Below are positions 15,883 to 24,167 of a DNA stretch of 32,926 nt, piece by piece. The translations under genes and the position numbers were made by a program. The notes under the pieces were generated by a model. The model was given only the letters and a program-made list of their open reading frames with translations, ran no database searches and had not been told where the DNA came from. The stretch is from Bordetella parapertussis. Lineage in GTDB: Bacteria; Pseudomonadota; Gammaproteobacteria; Burkholderiales; SG8-41. Position 1 is the stretch's first letter, and the number at the start of each line of letters is the position of its first letter. The stretch is from assembly GCA_945901405.1 (NCBI GenBank), contig CAMDLH010000057.1, forward strand, positions 1-32,926. Direction: 5' to 3'.

Positions 15883-17049
15883 ATGACAGACTCTTTTGAC
15901 ATTGCGATTGTTGGCGCGGGGCTGGTGGGCGCGAGTCTAGCCGCGGCGCTGGCGCCGTCCGGGTTAAGCGTTGCTTTGATCGAGCCTCGTTTGCCTGCGG
16001 CGCCCGCAGCTCCTTGGGATAGCCGCATCTACGCCGTCAGCCCAGGCTCGGCGGCGTTTCTTGAGCAAACGAGCGCTTGGGCTACGTTGGACGAAGCGCG
16101 CGTTGAGCGTGTCGAGACCATGCGCATTTTTGGCGACGCGCAATCCTCGCGGCTTGAGTTCAACGCTTACGATGCGGGGCTGCGTGAACTTGCGTTCATC
16201 GTCGAGAGCTCGCGCTTGCAGCATGCGCTGTGGCAGTGTTTGCAAGGTGCGCCGCATGTGCGCCTCTACTGCCCGGCCGCGTGTGAGCGTGTCGAATGGG
16301 CCGCCGATGCCGTGCAGTTGCGTCTTGCGGGCGGCAACGTGTTGAGTGCTAGGTTGTTGGTGGGCGCCGACGGTATGGATTCCTGGGTGCGGCGCGAAGC
16401 GGGTATCGCGCTCACGCCGCACGATTATCATCAGCTTGGCGTGGTGGCAAATTTCTCCACTGAAAAACCGCATCAGGGCGTGGCGTTTCAATGGTTTCGC
16501 GGCGACAGCGTGCTGGCGTTGCTGCCGCTGCCGGGCAATCGCGTGTCGATGGTGTGGTCGGCGGATGAGCCTCTGGCCGATGAGTTGCTGGCGCTAGCGC
16601 CTGATGCGCTGGCGCGGCGCGCGGCCGAAGCGTCCGGCGACACGCTGGGCGCGCTGCAAACCATCACTCCCGCCGCCAGCTTTCCATTGCGCATGCAGAA
16701 AGTTGCCCAGCTCGTCAAGCCGCGCGTCGCCCTCGTGGGCGATGCCGCGCACAGCGTACACCCGCTGGCGGGGCAAGGCGTTAATCTGGGGTTCCGTGAT
16801 GCACGCGAGCTGGCCGCGGTGCTGTGTGATCGCGGCGCTCGGCACGATTGCGGCGATTACGCGTTGTTGCGCCGCTACGAGCGCGCGCGCAAGGAGGACG
16901 TGCTGACGATGCAGGTGGCGACGGACAGTCTGTTGAAACTATTTGCATCCAAGGCGGTCTGGCTGTCAGGCCTGCGCAACAGCGGTCTTGGTTTGGTGGA
17001 TCACTTGCCGATGCTCAAGACACTGATGATCCGGCAAGCGGCGGCATAA
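15883..17049 (+). CDS. UbiH/UbiF/VisC/COQ6-family FAD-dependent hydroxylase
   Basis: Class A flavoprotein monooxygenase of the ubiquinone-biosynthesis group, 388 residues, expected at the inner membrane surface. It has the N-terminal dinucleotide fold DIAIVGAGLVGASLAAAL (5-22), the DSRIYAVSPGSAAFLE segment typical of the family, GADGMDSWVRR (the DG motif, about 165) and ALVGDAAHSVHPLAGQGVNLGF (the GD motif, about 284-305). Sequence reading alone does not separate UbiH, UbiI, UbiF or UbiM specificities, so no symbol is given. dsbC follows on the same strand 46 bases later with its own good ribosome binding site; the pairing of a UbiH-family gene with dsbC is common in betaproteobacteria. Confidence 0.92.
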   Translation: MTDSFDIAIVGAGLVGASLAAALAPSGLSVALIEPRLPAAPAAPWDSRIYAVSPGSAAFLEQTSAWATLDEARVERVETMRIFGDAQSSRLEFNAYDAGLRELAFIVESSRLQHALWQCLQGAPHVRLYCPAACERVEWAADAVQLRLAGGNVLSARLLVGADGMDSWVRREAGIALTPHDYHQLGVVANFSTEKPHQGVAFQWFRGDSVLALLPLPGNRVSMVWSADEPLADELLALAPDALARRAAEASGDTLGALQTITPAASFPLRMQKVAQLVKPRVALVGDAAHSVHPLAGQGVNLGFRDARELAAVLCDRGARHDCGDYALLRRYERARKEDVLTMQVATDSLLKLFASKAVWLSGLRNSGLGLVDHLPMLKTLMIRQAAA

Positions 17050-17095
17050 GCAATTCTCGGGTATTCTCGACCGGTATTTTTATTCAAGGACGAAC

Positions 17096-17809
17096 ATGTT
17101 TTCCAGGATTTCACGACTATTTGCCGCTTGTGTGTTTGTGGGCGCATCGGTACATGCGCTGGCCGACGAGGCCGCCATACGCAAGACGCTGCAAAGCCGC
17201 TTTCCGGCGATGCCCATCGAGAGCATCACCAGGGCGCCGATGGCGGGCATTTATGAAGTCGTGCTCGACGGCGAAATTCTCTACACCGATGCCAAGGCCG
17301 AGTATTTTATCGGCGGCAATTTATTCGATATCCGCACGCTGCCGCCACGCAACGTCACCCAGGAAACGCAAGCCCGTATCGTCTCCAAGGGGCTGGCTTC
17401 GATGCACGACGCGGCGATCAAGACCGTGCGCGGCAACGGCAAACGCGTGATGTACACGTTCGAGGATCCGAACTGCGGCTATTGCCGCGAGCTCTACAAG
17501 GAGATCCTCAAGATGAACGATTTGACGGTCTACACATTCCTCACGCCGGTGCTCTCACCCGACTCCACCGAGAAATCACGCGCGGTGTGGTGCGCGAAGG
17601 ATCGCACCAAGGCGTGGGAGCAACTTATGACCAAGGGCACCGTACCCGATGGCCCCAAGACCTGCGACACGCCCATCGAAAAGAACATGCAGGCGATGAA
17701 GCGCTTTGGATTTCGCGGCACGCCCGCGGTGTATCTCGCCAACGGCCAGCAGCTTGGCGGTTACATCCCCGCCGCGCAGATCGAGCAGGCGCTGGCAAAG
17801 CTGAAATAG
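17096..17809 (+). CDS. dsbC: Periplasmic thiol:disulfide isomerase DsbC
   Basis: Protein disulfide isomerase of the periplasm. The 237-residue product has a signal peptide (MFSRISRLFAACVFVGASVHALA, cleaved near residue 23), an N-terminal dimerization domain (about 25-85), and a thioredoxin fold with active site Cys127-Gly-Tyr-Cys130 in EDPNCGYCREL. The cis-proline loop is RGTPAVYL (Thr209-Pro210), and the second, structural disulfide of DsbC is present as Cys166 and Cys190. AAGGA at 17086-17090 fixes the ATG at 17096. Length and all motifs are typical. Confidence 0.95.
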   Translation: MFSRISRLFAACVFVGASVHALADEAAIRKTLQSRFPAMPIESITRAPMAGIYEVVLDGEILYTDAKAEYFIGGNLFDIRTLPPRNVTQETQARIVSKGLASMHDAAIKTVRGNGKRVMYTFEDPNCGYCRELYKEILKMNDLTVYTFLTPVLSPDSTEKSRAVWCAKDRTKAWEQLMTKGTVPDGPKTCDTPIEKNMQAMKRFGFRGTPAVYLANGQQLGGYIPAAQIEQALAKLK

Positions 17810-17824
17810 CGCGCGGCGGCGTTT

Positions 17825-18472
17825 ATGCGGCGCCACGGCGGCACACACATGCGCTTGGTAGCGGCGCTTGCGGCGGCGCTGCTGATACACGCGTGGCTCG
17901 TGCATGGTTATGGCGAGCGTGAACGTAGCCGTCCCGCCACCGCGGGCACGCCGTTTCACGCCACCCTGATCGAAGCGGCCGCACCGCAACCCAAGACAGA
18001 ACCAGAACGTGCGGAACGTGCGGATTACGCACTGGAGCGCGCACAATCACAGCCCGCACCCGCGCCTTTGCCACGTGCGTTGCCGGCGCCATCCGTGGCA
18101 CAGCCCGTGGCTGTGCAACGAGGCGTCGATACTGAACGCACCGTCACCGCGCCCACGCAGGTATCCGCGCTGCCGCAACCGCAAGACCCCACGTATTACA
18201 ACGCGCGCAGCCTCGATGAATTCCCCGCGCGCTTGACGCCGCTGAATCCGGCATTGGTGCGCGCCGCCGCGCAGGACAACGGCGGCAGCGCCCGCGCCAC
18301 GCTGTTGATCGACGAAGCCGGCATGGTCAACGAAGTGACGTCGGTCGAAGGCCTGACGCACGCTGGGGCGGAGCAGGCGCTAAGCGACTTATTTCTGGCG
18401 GCGAGGTTTTCACCGGGCCGCAAGGATGGGCGCGTGGTGAAAGCGCGCGTGCTTGTGCAGTTGAATTATTAG
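17825..18472 (+). CDS. TonB-C-like membrane-anchored protein
   Basis: A 215-residue protein with an N-terminal membrane anchor (about 10-28, LVAALAAALLIHAWLV), a Pro/Ala/Gln-rich periplasmic linker (about 45-115) and a C-terminal domain of about 85 residues that resembles the TonB C-terminal fold (ARATLLIDEAGMVNEVTSVEGL, then a RFSPGRKDGRVVKARVLVQLNY end). This is the architecture of energy transducers, but no exbB, exbD or receptor gene is nearby, so it may have another envelope role. An alternative start is the ATG at 17849, which would shorten the cytoplasmic tail. It lies 15 bases after dsbC and may be co-transcribed; it converges on mltA with 11 bases between the stops. Confidence 0.75.
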   Translation: MRRHGGTHMRLVAALAAALLIHAWLVHGYGERERSRPATAGTPFHATLIEAAAPQPKTEPERAERADYALERAQSQPAPAPLPRALPAPSVAQPVAVQRGVDTERTVTAPTQVSALPQPQDPTYYNARSLDEFPARLTPLNPALVRAAAQDNGGSARATLLIDEAGMVNEVTSVEGLTHAGAEQALSDLFLAARFSPGRKDGRVVKARVLVQLNY

Positions 18473-18483
18473 GCGCTTTAAAT

Positions 18484-19767
18484 CTACCGCGCGGCTTCCG
18501 GCGGCAGCATTCCATTTGGCAGCAACACCCACATGCGCAGCGCCTGTTTCATGCGCCCGGCCTCGCGCGTGGCTTCCTCGCCGAAACCCCAGAAGTAATC
18601 CGCGCGCACTGCACCGCGAATCGCGCCGCCGGTGTCCTGCGCCAGCATCAGGCGATTAAGCGGCTTATTCGTATTCGGCCAGGTTGTAGCAACGAACACC
18701 GGCGCACCCAGCGGCACAAAACGCGCATCGACCGCGGCGCTGCGTTTCGCCACCAGCGGCACGCCCAGCGCACCCAGCGGCCCATCCAGCCCGCCCGGCA
18801 ATTCACGAAAAAATACATAGCTCGCGTTTTGATTGAGCAACTCGTTCATACGCGCCGGGTTCTGCAATATCCACGACTTGATGCCTTGCATGGATGTTTT
18901 TTCCAGCGGCAGATCGCCGCGATCCATGAGCACGCGGCCTATCGAGCGGTACGGATGCCCGTTCTGGTCGGCATAACCCACGCGCAGGGTTTCGCCGTTG
19001 TCGAGTTGTATGCGGCCCGAGCCTTGAATCTGCAAAAAGAATAGATCGACAGGATCATCCACCCACGCGATTTCCTTGCCGCGCAGGGGGGCGGCGCCAT
19101 TTTCGATTTGCGCGCGGTCGTGATACGGCACGACGCGGCGCCCTTCGATACGTCCGCGCAGGCGCATGCCTTTGAGTTCGGGATACAAGTCAGCGAAATC
19201 GATAGTGAGCATGTCGTCGGGCACGCCGTAGACGGCATGACGATAACGCGCGGTGGGCTTGCGGCTGCCTTTGAGCAGCGGTTCGTAATAGCCCGTGATC
19301 AAGCCTTGTGCGGCGCCCTCTGCCGCCGCGATTTGATACGGGGTGAACGCGCTTTCAAAAAAATTTCGCGCGATTTCGCGTGAAGGGGTTCTTAATACCG
19401 CAGCCTGCGCGCAGACTTCGCGCCAACGCTCATCGCGCTTGATTAGCACGCCACAACTGCGCAGCAAGGCTGTCCACGCCTCCGCCGGATTGTCCTGCGC
19501 CCAGCCGGGCAGATCGCGCCATGCTACTCTGGTATAGCTCGCGGCCGGTGCGGCTGGCTTCGCGGGTTCCGCCACGGGTTCCGGCGCGGGTTTTGGCGGC
19601 ACGGGAACCACGGGTGCCATAGGTACTATTGGTACCATTGGTACTCTGGGCGGCGCTTCCGCCGGCTTGGCGGGCGGCTTCAGTTCCGGCGTAGTCGTGC
19701 ATGCCGCGAGCACCAGCGGCAGCACGATTACACAGCGCTGGATTATCCGGTCGAGTTGATTCATCAT
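18484..19767 (-). CDS. mltA: Membrane-bound lytic murein transglycosylase A
   Basis: Outer-membrane lipoprotein that cleaves peptidoglycan glycan strands to anhydro-muropeptides. 427 residues. The N-terminus has a lipoprotein signal ending LVLAAC (lipid Cys23). A Pro/Val/Ala-rich linker (about 30-80) is encoded by short imperfect repeats of a GGTACCATT-like unit (around 19610-19640). The MltA domain follows, with ITGYYEPLLKGSR, DDPVDLFFLQIQGSGRI and GHPYRSIGRVL; the closing 3D-like part has MLAQDTGGAIRGAVRADYFWGFG, whose Asp residues correspond to the catalytic site of the family. Two adjacent ATG codons (19765-19767, 19762-19764) are equally possible starts. Confidence 0.94.
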   Translation of the reverse strand: MMNQLDRIIQRCVIVLPLVLAACTTTPELKPPAKPAEAPPRVPMVPIVPMAPVVPVPPKPAPEPVAEPAKPAAPAASYTRVAWRDLPGWAQDNPAEAWTALLRSCGVLIKRDERWREVCAQAAVLRTPSREIARNFFESAFTPYQIAAAEGAAQGLITGYYEPLLKGSRKPTARYRHAVYGVPDDMLTIDFADLYPELKGMRLRGRIEGRRVVPYHDRAQIENGAAPLRGKEIAWVDDPVDLFFLQIQGSGRIQLDNGETLRVGYADQNGHPYRSIGRVLMDRGDLPLEKTSMQGIKSWILQNPARMNELLNQNASYVFFRELPGGLDGPLGALGVPLVAKRSAAVDARFVPLGAPVFVATTWPNTNKPLNRLMLAQDTGGAIRGAVRADYFWGFGEEATREAGRMKQALRMWVLLPNGMLPPEAAR

Positions 19768-19845
19768 GCTTCGCTGTGTCCGGTGAATTCGCCGTAAGTG
19801 GAGTAAGTGAAATCGGACAACACGAGTATAACTTTTGTTTCCCGC

Positions 19846-19956
19846 ATGGATACCCTATTCTGGTTCTTGATCGAAGGCTTCACGGCCATGGTGCTGGTGA
19901 TCGGCATTGTGTGGTGGACGTGGCCGCGCCGCGGGCCCGGCGACGAGGATAAGTAA
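19846..19956 (+). CDS. Small single-span membrane protein (36 residues)
   Basis: A short open frame from ATG at 19846 to TAA at 19954. The 36-residue product has one hydrophobic helix (about residues 4-26, rich in Phe, Val, Ile, Trp, with VLVIGIVWWTW) followed by a basic PRR and an acidic GDEDK tail, giving a clear inside-positive/outside pattern typical of real small membrane proteins. A -10-like TATAAC at 19828-19833 lies 12 bases upstream; no ribosome binding site is visible, so the transcript leader would be very short. It is divergent from mltA and convergent with the methyltransferase gene. I do not recognise a family; the composition argues for a gene, not for chance. Confidence 0.6.
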   Translation: MDTLFWFLIEGFTAMVLVIGIVWWTWPRRGPGDEDK

Positions 19957-19965
19957 CCGGCGGCG

Positions 19966-20562
19966 TCAACCACGCGCGAGCCGTATACGCCGGAACCAGC
20001 CGCCGAATGCCGCCGCTTCATCCGCGGCAACGTTAAGACCCGGCACTTGCGCAAGCACGTCTTCAAACACGACATCGGTGCGCGTGGCCATGCGCCGCGC
20101 CAGCGGGTTGATCGCGCGGCGCAGCCACGCGCTTTGGCCAGGGCGCAAGAATTTGTCGAGTATGTAAAGACTGCCGCCGGGTTTGACCACGCGCGCGGAT
20201 TCACGCAATGCACGCACCGAATCCGGCACCACCGCGAGTATCAAATGCAGCACGGCGTGGTCGAATACGGCATCGGCGAACGGCAGCGCCTGGCTGTCAC
20301 CCTGCACCCACGCGATATTCAATGAACCTTTGCGCGGCAGGGCGCGATCAAGCATCGCCCGCGTGAGATCGATCGCCACGTAGTTGTGCTGGGCCGGAAG
20401 CAACGGCAGATCAAGCCCGGTGCCAATTCCATTCAGAAAAATTCGCTGACAACCTTCACGCGGCAGCGCCGCGATGCTGGCGGCCCGCGCCCGTGCGGAA
20501 GCGCGGCTGACCATGGCATCGTAGAACGGCGCCAGCGCGGTGTAAGTGAACCGCAGCGACAT
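19966..20562 (-). CDS. Class I SAM-dependent methyltransferase
   Basis: A 198-residue soluble methyltransferase of the Methyltransf_11/UbiE-like group. Motif I is FLNGIGTGLDLPLLP (about 43-57), followed by YVAIDLT (acidic residue binding the ribose), WVQGDSQALPFADAVFDHAVLH (motifs II-III) and the post-motif RVVKPGGSLYILDKF. The early YTALAPFYDAMVSRASA resembles UbiE and phosphatidylethanolamine methyltransferases, but the substrate cannot be deduced. The open frame begins one codon earlier at GTG (20565); the ATG at 20560-20562 is used here. It follows apaG after 26 bases on the same strand and may be co-transcribed. Confidence 0.88.
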   Translation of the reverse strand: MSLRFTYTALAPFYDAMVSRASARARAASIAALPREGCQRIFLNGIGTGLDLPLLPAQHNYVAIDLTRAMLDRALPRKGSLNIAWVQGDSQALPFADAVFDHAVLHLILAVVPDSVRALRESARVVKPGGSLYILDKFLRPGQSAWLRRAINPLARRMATRTDVVFEDVLAQVPGLNVAADEAAAFGGWFRRIRLARG

Positions 20563-20588
20563 CACTCACACGCCAACGTGCCGCACCG

Positions 20589-20969
20589 TCAGTGCAGCAC
20601 GCGCGGCATCGACAACGTGAATTCGGGGATATCCGCGTCAAAGTTGGTGCCGTCGTCGGCCACCATTTGATAGGTGCCGCGCATGGTGCCCACCGGCGTG
20701 GCAATGGCCGAGCCGCTGGTGTATTCGAAGCTCTGTCCGGGTTTCAGATACGGCTGCTCGCCGACCACGCCCATGCCTTTGACTTCCTGCACCTTGTTGT
20801 TGGCGTCGGTGATAACCCAGTGCCGGCCGACGAGCCGCGCCGGTGTGGCGCCGGTGTTGCTGATGGTGATGGTGTACGCAAAAACGTAGCGGTCGGCATC
20901 CGGGTTGGATTGATCCGGGATGTACTGTGTGCGTGTCTTGACGCTGATGTCGTGAGTTTTTTGTGCCAT
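20589..20969 (-). CDS. apaG: ApaG protein
   Basis: Small fibronectin-III-like beta-sandwich protein of 126 residues, historically tied to Co/Mg efflux phenotypes; its biochemical role is unsettled. The conserved parts are all present: YTITISNTGATPARLVGRHWVITD, the VKGMGVVGEQPYLKPGQSFEYTSGSA segment and GTMRGTYQMVADDG near the C-terminus. The open frame continues upstream to 21056 but that extension overlaps the rpe start and is not conserved; the ATG at 20967-20969 gives the family's usual length. It is divergent from rpe, with 68 bases between, a neighbourhood common in betaproteobacteria. Confidence 0.94.
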   Translation of the reverse strand: MAQKTHDISVKTRTQYIPDQSNPDADRYVFAYTITISNTGATPARLVGRHWVITDANNKVQEVKGMGVVGEQPYLKPGQSFEYTSGSAIATPVGTMRGTYQMVADDGTNFDADIPEFTLSMPRVLH

Positions 20970-21037
20970 GCGGGTATTGCACACGAAATCAACGGCGCGC
21001 GCAACAGAGATTCGCTTCAAAAGGGTAAAATGCCGCC

Positions 21038-21715
21038 ATGAATTATCGTATCGCACCCAGCATTTTGTCCGCCAACTTCGCCAAACTCGGCGAAGAGGTG
21101 CAGAACGTCATCGCCGCCGGCGCCGACATCATCCACTTTGACGTGATGGACAACCACTACGTGCCCAATCTCACCATTGGGCCGCTGGTGTGCGAGGCAA
21201 TACGCCCGCTGACCAAGGCGCTCATCGACGTGCATCTGATGGTAAAACCGGTGGATCGCATCGTGCCGGATTTCGCCAAGGCTGGCGCCAACATCATTTC
21301 GTTTCACCCTGAGGCCAGCGAACACATCGACCGCACCATCGCGCTGATAAAGGAGCACGGCTGCAAGGCAGGGCTGGTGTTTAACCCCGGCACACCGCTG
21401 CACTACCTTGACCACGTGCTCGGCAAGCTTGATCTGGTGCTCATCATGTCGGTGAATCCGGGCTTCGGCGGGCAATCGTTCATCCCCGAAGCGCTCAACA
21501 AGCTGCGCGCCGCGCGGCAAAAAATCGACGCCAGTGGCCGCGCTCCTGGTGATATCTGGCTCGAAGTCGATGGCGGCGTGAAAGTCGACAACATCGCCGA
21601 CATCGCGCGCGCCGGCGCGGATACTTTTGTCGCGGGCTCCGCCATCTTCGGCGCGAAAGATTACCAAGCCACCATTAACGCCATGCGCGCGCAGTTAAGC
21701 TCGGCCGCGCGCTGA
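21038..21715 (+). CDS. rpe: Ribulose-phosphate 3-epimerase
   Basis: Interconverts ribulose 5-phosphate and xylulose 5-phosphate in the pentose phosphate and Calvin pathways. TIM-barrel protein of 225 residues. Metal and catalytic residues are visible as His33 and Asp35 ([12 protein letters not shown]), His66 (DVHLMV) and Asp178 (LEVDGGV); [14 protein letters not shown] is the phosphate-binding loop. A -10-like TAAAAT (21026-21031) sits only six bases before the ATG and no clear ribosome binding site is present, so the transcript may be nearly leaderless. gph follows 16 bases after the stop. Confidence 0.97.
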   Translation: MNYRIAPSILSANFAKLGEEVQNVIAAGADIIHFDVMDNHYVPNLTIGPLVCEAIRPLTKALIDVHLMVKPVDRIVPDFAKAGANIISFHPEASEHIDRTIALIKEHGCKAGLVFNPGTPLHYLDHVLGKLDLVLIMSVNPGFGGQSFIPEALNKLRAARQKIDASGRAPGDIWLEVDGGVKVDNIADIARAGADTFVAGSAIFGAKDYQATINAMRAQLSSAAR

Positions 21716-21731
21716 TTCTCCGGAGTTTGTC

Positions 21732-22421
21732 TTGAAATTTACCCCGCCCTTGCCCGTCCGCGCCGTGATGATTGATCTTGACGGCACGCTGCTCGACACC
21801 ATTCCCGATCTCGCGGTTGCGGCCAACATGATGCTCACCGAAATGGGCATGCCGGTGCTGCCCGAAGCTACGATACGCAATTTCGTCGGCAAGGGCATCA
21901 ACAACCTGATCGACCGCACGCTGACCAACAGCATGGATGGCACGGCCGATCCGGAGTTGTTCAAGAAGGCATTGCCGGTTTACGACCGTTGCTACAAGGC
22001 GGTGAACGGCAAACACACCACCATGTACGACGGCGTGCAAGAGGGCCTCGACGAATTGCGCGCGCAGGGCTACCCGCTGGCGTGCGTGACCAATAAATCC
22101 GAGCGCTTCACGCTGCCGCTGCTCGATTACATTTCGATTGCACACTATTTCAAGGTGGTGGTGGCGGGCGACACGCTGCCGCAAAAAAAGCCCGACCCGG
22201 AGCCCCTGCTGCATGCGTGCAAAATACTCGGCGTCGAGCCGCACGAGATGCTGATGATCGGCGATTCGCTCAATGACGCGCAGGCCGCGCGCGCGGCGGG
22301 CTGCCCGGTGTTTTGCGTGACCTACGGCTACAACGAGGGGCACGATGTGCGCACGCTCGATGTTGATGCTATAGTTACGTCGTTGCCCAGTGCTATATCA
22401 TTGATTTCAAAGATAATTTAG
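21732..22421 (+). CDS. gph: Phosphoglycolate phosphatase
   Basis: HAD-superfamily phosphatase of 229 residues that removes 2-phosphoglycolate, here paired with rpe as in many proteobacteria. Motif I is MIDLDGTLLDT with nucleophile Asp15 and acid/base Asp17; motif II is CVTNKSE; motif III Lys lies in LPQKKPDPEPLL; motif IV is MIGDSLNDAQAA. The start is a TTG at 21732-21734, supported by CCGGAG seven bases upstream; the first ATG (21768) would remove the strand before motif I. The trp leader peptide starts two bases after its stop. Confidence 0.95.
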   Translation: MKFTPPLPVRAVMIDLDGTLLDTIPDLAVAANMMLTEMGMPVLPEATIRNFVGKGINNLIDRTLTNSMDGTADPELFKKALPVYDRCYKAVNGKHTTMYDGVQEGLDELRAQGYPLACVTNKSERFTLPLLDYISIAHYFKVVVAGDTLPQKKPDPEPLLHACKILGVEPHEMLMIGDSLNDAQAARAAGCPVFCVTYGYNEGHDVRTLDVDAIVTSLPSAISLISKII

Positions 22422-22423
22422 TC

Positions 22424-22486
22424 ATGACCTTGCCGAAAAACGGAGCCGCGATTGCGGCGGAATACTGGCGTTGCTGGCGTCGCTGA
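22424..22486 (+). CDS. trpL: Candidate trp leader peptide
   Basis: A 20-codon open frame between gph and trpE, starting at an ATG two bases after the gph stop and ending EYWRCWRR-stop. It has two Trp codons (22466-22468 and 22475-22477) separated by Arg and Cys, just before the stop; chance would rarely put two Trp codons among 20 directly before an anthranilate synthase gene. The first Trp codon lies in the 5' arm of a 9-bp hairpin. This is the arrangement of attenuation leader peptides, where ribosomes stalled at Trp codons when tryptophan is scarce change the RNA fold. No database support could be obtained here. Confidence 0.65.
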   Translation: MTLPKNGAAIAAEYWRCWRR

Positions 22487-22558
22487 TTCGTTCGCCAGTA
22501 TCTCGCCTGCCGCGCTTTCACCCGATTCAACACCGCGCGGCGCAATAAAACCGTTTTT
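22462..22558 (+). promoter_or_regulatory. Attenuator-like hairpins upstream of trpE
   Basis: ATACTGGCG (22462-22470) pairs perfectly with CGCCAGTAT (22493-22501); the first arm contains the first leader Trp codon and the loop holds the second and the stop. Further on, GCCGCGC (22509-22515) pairs with GCGCGGC (22535-22541), and TTTTT follows at 22554-22558. The last hairpin is separated from the T run by 12 bases, so it is not a textbook terminator, and the competing middle hairpin is not obvious to me. The 1:2 hairpin and Trp codons are clear; the rest of the mechanism is inferred. Confidence 0.5.
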
Positions 22559-22573
22559 CGCATGGAGCATCAC

Positions 22574-24049
22574 ATGACTGAATCTGAATTCAACCAGATC
22601 GCCAAGGCGGGCTACAACCGCATCCCGCTCGTGCTCGAGACCTTCGCCGATCTCGACACGCCGCTGTCGATCTACCTTAAGCTCGCCAATCAGCCTTACA
22701 CCTATTTGCTTGAGTCGGTGGTGGGCGGCGAACGTTTCGGGCGTTATTCGTTCATCGGCCTTGCGTCAGTCCGCCGTATTGAGGTGCGCGGCTATCAATG
22801 CACCGAGTACGACGGTAACGCAGTCGTGCAAAGCAAAAAACACGACGATCCGCTGGCGTACGTCGAGCAATACCTCGCGCAATTCAAGGTGGCGAAAGAC
22901 GCGCGGCTGCCGCGATTCTGTGGCGGGCTGGTGGGCTACTTTGGCTACGACACCGTGCGCTATATCGAGAAGCGTCTCGCGAAAACACAAAAGCCCGATC
23001 AACTTGGCACGCCGGATATTTTGTTCCTGGTGTCCGAGGAAATCGCCATCGTCGATAACCTGTCGGGCAAATTGTCGCTGGTGGTGTACGCCACACCCGG
23101 CGCGCCGGATGCCTACGCCCGCGCGAAAGCAAGGCTCGCCGAATTGCTACAAAAACTGCGTGCGCCGGTGACGATACCGCCCGGCACGCGCGCGCCATCC
23201 GAGCCGGCGGTATCGGGCTTTGGCCGCGAGGCGTATCACGCCGCCGTCGAGCGCTCGAAGAAATATATTTTCGAGGGCGACATCATGCAGGTGGTGCCCT
23301 CGCAGCGTATGTCGAAACCATTTCGCGCCACACCACTCGCGTTGTACCGCGCGCTGCGCACCTTGAATCCGTCGCCGTACATGTTTTATTTCGACTTCGC
23401 GGATTTTCATGTGGTCGGCGCATCGCCCGAAATCCTCGCGCGGCTCGAAGGCGATGTGGTCACCGTGCGCCCCATCGCGGGCACACGCAAACGCGGCGCA
23501 ACCCCGGAGGAAGACCGCGCGCTTGAGAAAGACCTGCTCGACGATCCGAAGGAACGCGCCGAGCACATCATGCTGGTCGATCTCGGCCGCAACGACGCCG
23601 GACGCGTGGCGCAAACCGGCACAGTGCACGTCACCGAGCAGATGATTGTCGAGCGTTACTCGCACGTGATGCACATTGTGTCGAACGTCGATGCAAAAAT
23701 CAAACCGGGCTTGACCGCCATCGACGTGCTGCGCGCCACCTTCCCCGCTGGCACGGTATCCGGCGCGCCGAAAGTGCGCGCGATGGAAATCATCGACGAA
23801 CTGGAGCCGGTAAAACGCGGCATCTACGCCGGCGCTGTCGGCTACCTCGGCTTTCACGGCAACATGGATGTTGCCATCGCGCTGCGCACCGGCGTGGTCA
23901 AGGACGGCGTGCTCTACGCGCAAGCAGGCGGCGGCGTGGTCGCCGATTCACAACCCGAAGCCGAATGGCAGGAAACGCAGAACAAGGCACGCGCCTTGTT
24001 GCGCGCGGCGGAAATCGCCGAAGCCGGGCTGGATACGCGGCTTGATTAA
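22574..24049 (+). CDS. trpE: Anthranilate synthase component I
   Basis: Converts chorismate to anthranilate, the first step of tryptophan synthesis. 491 residues from the ATG at 22574, which has GGAG six bases upstream; an ATG at 22562 would add four residues but lacks such a site. The N-terminal domain has the feedback element [19 protein letters not shown], and the chorismate-binding domain (about 220-480) has [68 protein letters not shown] and [11 protein letters not shown], so the enzyme is complete. The glutamine amidotransferase TrpG must come from elsewhere: trpG, trpD and trpC, which normally follow, are not here. Regulation by the leader at 22424-22558 is likely. Confidence 0.96.
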   Translation: MTESEFNQIAKAGYNRIPLVLETFADLDTPLSIYLKLANQPYTYLLESVVGGERFGRYSFIGLASVRRIEVRGYQCTEYDGNAVVQSKKHDDPLAYVEQYLAQFKVAKDARLPRFCGGLVGYFGYDTVRYIEKRLAKTQKPDQLGTPDILFLVSEEIAIVDNLSGKLSLVVYATPGAPDAYARAKARLAELLQKLRAPVTIPPGTRAPSEPAVSGFGREAYHAAVERSKKYIFEGDIMQVVPSQRMSKPFRATPLALYRALRTLNPSPYMFYFDFADFHVVGASPEILARLEGDVVTVRPIAGTRKRGATPEEDRALEKDLLDDPKERAEHIMLVDLGRNDAGRVAQTGTVHVTEQMIVERYSHVMHIVSNVDAKIKPGLTAIDVLRATFPAGTVSGAPKVRAMEIIDELEPVKRGIYAGAVGYLGFHGNMDVAIALRTGVVKDGVLYAQAGGGVVADSQPEAEWQETQNKARALLRAAEIAEAGLDTRLD

Positions 24050-24084
24050 ATTATTGTTTAAAAACAATGATTTACGATATACCA

Positions 24085-24164
24085 GTAGGATGGGTGGAGC
24101 GCAGCACAACCCATCACAACACCAATTTGCACACCGTGTTTGCGATGGGTTTCACCCATCCTAC
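24085..24164. repeat. Nested palindromic repeat after trpE
   Basis: GTAGGATGGGTG (24085-24096) and CACCCATCCTAC (24153-24164) are perfect 12-bp inverted arms; inside them AACCCATC (24108-24115) and GATGGGTT (24144-24151) form a second perfect pair. The GGATGGGTGGAGCGCAGC-like sequence belongs to a dispersed intergenic repeat seen in many proteobacteria. It fills the 118-base gap between the convergent trpE and flavin monooxygenase genes and could also act as a bidirectional terminator-like structure. Confidence 0.85.
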
Positions 24165-24167
24165 AGT

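Noticed and set aside
19600-19650. GGTACCATT-like tandem repeats as a separate repeat element.
   Set aside because: They encode the Pro/Val/Met-rich linker of MltA in frame and are explained as low-complexity coding sequence.
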